A stretch of 64,000 bases of DNA from Hevea brasiliensis. Taxonomy: Eukaryota > Streptophyta > Magnoliopsida > Malpighiales > Euphorbiaceae. The stretch is taken from NCBI RefSeq assembly GCF_030052815.1, contig NC_079505.1, positions 78,810,351-78,874,350 on the forward strand. The letters run 5' to 3'. Position 1 is the first letter of the stretch; each line of letters begins with the position of its first letter. The position numbers were made by a program, and so were the translations under genes. Positions 61,533 to 64,000 of the stretch are shown piece by piece. Under the pieces are notes generated by a model. That model saw nothing but the letters and a program-made list of their open reading frames with translations, did not search any database and had not been told where the DNA came from.

Positions 61533-64000
61533 CAATCTTCATGTTCATCTTCAGAATCTGCACAATAGAAATAGGGGGAAAACATATTAAGAATTAGCCT
61601 ACAAAGCAAGGGCGTTTAAGAGTAAAAGGGACTGAAAAAGGATATAGTTCTTTGAAACATCCCATATCGTCACATTCATCATAAATCAACCTAGATGGTG
61701 CCAGTGTAAGTGTAATTAAATGTAAATTCTCATGCCAGAGACTGATTTCCCACTAAACAAAAATTGATTTAAGTCCTATCAAGCATGCAACTTAATATTT
61801 GTTCCAACATACCAGATCGAACATCCTCACTGATCTGACCCCTTGCTTGGATTTGCTTAACAAGCATCCGAAATATCAGGACCCACCAGTAAATATGGAG
61901 AACAAGCAAGCAATACAGAAGTGTATTGAACACATAATAATAGATTGGACCGTCCACTGGATGCTTGCTTTTGTCCACAGTCTGCACAACTTCATAACTG
62001 AAACAGAGAGAGAAAAATGAATGGATAATTTTGTGTCAAAATAGCTGATAACGTTGACAAACAAACAAACAGATCAAGTACAACTCAACTCAACTCAACT
62101 CAACTCAACTCAGCCTTTATACAAAAAATTTGGAGTCGGTTATATAGATTCGCTTTTTCCACTCTAAACGATTTTGGATTAAATCCTCAGAAATGTGTAA
62201 TGCTTCTAGGTCATGTTGTACTACTCTCCTCCAAGTCAATTTAGGTCTACCCCTTTTTTTCTTTCTATCTTCTAACCTAATGTGCTCTACTTGTCGAACT
62301 GGAACCTCCGTATGTCTATACTTCACATGACCAAACCACCTCAATCTTCCTTCTCTCAACTTATTCTCAATTGGCACCACTCCTACCTTTTCTCTAATAC
62401 TCTCGTTACGGACTTTATCTAGTCTAGTATGACCACTCATCCACCTTAACATTCTCATCTCTGCAACTCTTATCTTAGACGCATACGACTCCTTCAGTGC
62501 CCAACACTCATTACCATATAATATAGCCGGTCGTATGGCTGTACGGTAAAATTTTCCTTTCAACTTATTAGGAATATTGCGATCACATAAAACTCCCGTA
62601 GCACGTCTCCACTTTAACCATCAGACTTTAATCATATGACTATCATCCTCTTCACATCCCCCATCTACTTGAAGGACTAAGCCGAGATATTTAAAGTGAT
62701 TACTTTAAGACAGTACCACTCCATCCAAACTAACTCCTTCCCTATCACTAGTTTGGCCTTCACTAAACTTGCAATGCATGTATTCTGTCTTCGTTCTATT
62801 TAACTTAAAGCCCTTTGACTCTAGAGCACTTCTTCAAAGCTCTAACTTTCTATTGACTCATTCTCCCGTCTCATCTATCAGAACAATATCTTCCGCAAAC
62901 ATCATGCACCAAGGAATACTCTCTTGTATATGTTTCGTCAATTCATCTAAAACTAATGTAAAAAGGTAGGGACTTATAGCTGATCCTTGATGTAATCCAA
63001 TTGAGATAAACAATTACATAAAATATTAGCTCATGCATACATATCCTTATATGAGAGAGAGACTTTCTAGGTGTAAATCCTTATTCAACATTTAACCTCT
63101 GGATTGTATGTGGAATCAAGGAAATAGAATTGTATCCTTTTATCATAAGCAAAATTTGTATATGCATTGAGGTCCTTATTAAAGGGCTTACAGTTCTACC
63201 GTGTTTTAAAATGCAAGAAACATTTATATATTCAAGACAACAATATTGTGGTGCATCTACCTTCCTAATCAACATATTCATTAACGGTTAAAAAAATATC
63301 AACATATCTATATCTATATCTATATAATAAATCTATATCTATATTAAATATAATAAAACATGTCTCAAAATGAACTTCACCAAAACGTGACAATTAGTGT
63401 TTTATTAGATTTTTTCCAATTTGTCCAGTTTGCCCTTATTCCCTTAACAATTTTACAACATCAATTGATAACATATAGTGACATGTAAATACTAATAGAC
63501 CTATAAGGTATTTAATAAAAAAACATTATGACAATAGTTACAATAAAAACTAATACTATGCAAACTAAATGTTATAGTTATAAATTATATAAACCAAAGC
63601 AACTTTTGATTTTCCACTATAATTATAAAATCATGTAATTAATTTTTTATAATAAAAAAAATTACACAATAGTTATAATTTAATTAATATTAGGAAAAAA
63701 TTAAAAGTTATAGTTATAAACTATATAAACCAATATCAAATATCAAAAATCAAATTAGTCACCTCCTAATACAAATAGAAGATAAAATGTCCAATCAAGA
63801 TTTCCATAGTATTAGTTTGATAGTTCAATTTTAATGCTGATAAACAGTTCAATTTTAAGACACCAATTTTGGATGAACATATAAGAACTAAGAAGTTTGA
63901 TAGTTGATATATATTGTGCATCAACTTTTACGAACCTTGTACTCCAGAGGACCCAGAATGGAAAGTAAATGAGGCGCAGTGTGATCCAAGACAAAACAAA
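61533..64000 (-). CDS. LOH: Ceramide synthase (LAG1/LOH family), 3' exons only
   Basis: Three minus-strand exons are visible: 63936 to beyond the window edge, 61813-61997, and 61533-61557. They splice in frame (WST|SYEVV and [11 protein letters not shown]). The peptides [40 protein letters not shown] and [20 protein letters not shown] carry the last membrane spans of the TLC domain and the acidic tail ending HED. The tail matches the LOH1/LOH3 class more than LOH2. The enzyme acylates long-chain bases in the endoplasmic reticulum to make ceramides. The catalytic Lag1p motif would lie further right, outside the window. The intron 61998-63935 contains a LINE fragment and a Helitron-like copy. 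Confidence 0.93.
62081..62110. repeat. (CAACT)6 LINE tail repeat
   Basis: Six exact CAACT units, the complement of the LINE's (TTGAG)-type 3' tail. Confidence 0.95.
62081..63010 (-). mobile_element. 5'-truncated RTE-type LINE in the LOH intron
   Basis: On the minus strand, reverse-transcriptase motifs come first ([13 protein letters not shown], then [10 protein letters not shown] in place of the usual FADD-type catalytic box). The C-terminal region follows ([43 protein letters not shown]). In-frame stops occur between them. The 3' end has GACTCCAAATTTTTTG and closes with a (TTGAG)n tail, seen on the plus strand as CAACT repeats at 62081-62110. A short tandem-repeat tail instead of poly-A is characteristic of RTE LINEs. 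It is 5'-truncated near 63010. No clear target duplication was found. Confidence 0.85.
63307..63803 (+). mobile_element. Helitron-like element, copy 3, 3'-truncated
   Basis: Starts near TCTATATCTATATC after an A and continues with AATAAAACATGTCTCAAAAT. It then stays homologous to copy 2 (8968-9742) until about 63803 (CAATCAAGAT), where similarity stops. The 3' CTRR end is missing. It lies in the LOH intron in the direction opposite to the gene. Confidence 0.6.

Overview
This is a plant nuclear window, most likely from a eudicot. The genes carry many short AT-rich introns and include families typical of flowering plants: an LRR receptor kinase, a DYW-class PPR protein, FBD F-box proteins, a class III peroxidase and a plant ceramide synthase. 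The space between genes is very AT-rich and full of LTR-retrotransposon, Helitron-like and small inverted-repeat debris. No species can be fixed from the sequence; a rosid would fit, but that is a guess.

Layout. 1-2.4 kb is gene-like sequence without a reliable model, holding an exact 3 x 63 bp tandem repeat. 3-13 kb is repeat-rich: a hairpin candidate, a solo LTR with perfect target-site duplication, two Helitron-like copies in inverted orientation, small inverted-repeat elements, a CACTA terminus and a decayed LTR. 14.3-17.3 kb is an 11-exon NIK-type receptor kinase (+). 18.4-20.0 kb is a frameshifted FBD F-box pseudogene (-). 24.4-26.4 kb is an intronless DYW PPR gene, orthologous to At2g41080 (+). 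26.9-28.4 kb is an intact FBD F-box gene (-). 31.96-33.73 kb is a small LTR element with both LTRs, PBS, PPT and target-site duplication. 34.6 and 36.4 kb hold two U2 snRNA loci. 37.3-44.9 kb is a triphosphate tunnel metalloenzyme gene, TTM1/TTM2 type (-). 46.7-52.5 kb is a 1.4 kb duplication separated by a truncated Ty3/gypsy integrase-chromodomain-LTR. 54.1-55.5 kb is a peroxidase, PER11 type (-). 57.3-59.5 kb is a probable proteasome assembly chaperone 1 (-). 61.5-64.0 kb is the 3' end of an LAG1/LOH ceramide synthase (-), cut by the window edge, with an RTE-type LINE and a third Helitron-like copy in its last long intron.

The genes are unrelated neighbours, as is usual in plants; I see no operon-like or pathway cluster. 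NIK and TTM2 family members are both known in defence signalling, but nothing here links them.

I found no convincing new multi-gene system. The observations most worth checking are the U2 pair (good RNA body with a weakened promoter beside a decayed body with a perfect promoter), the retroelement-bounded duplication, the inverted Helitron-like pair, the 64-nt hairpin, and four single-base deletions in one FBD gene.
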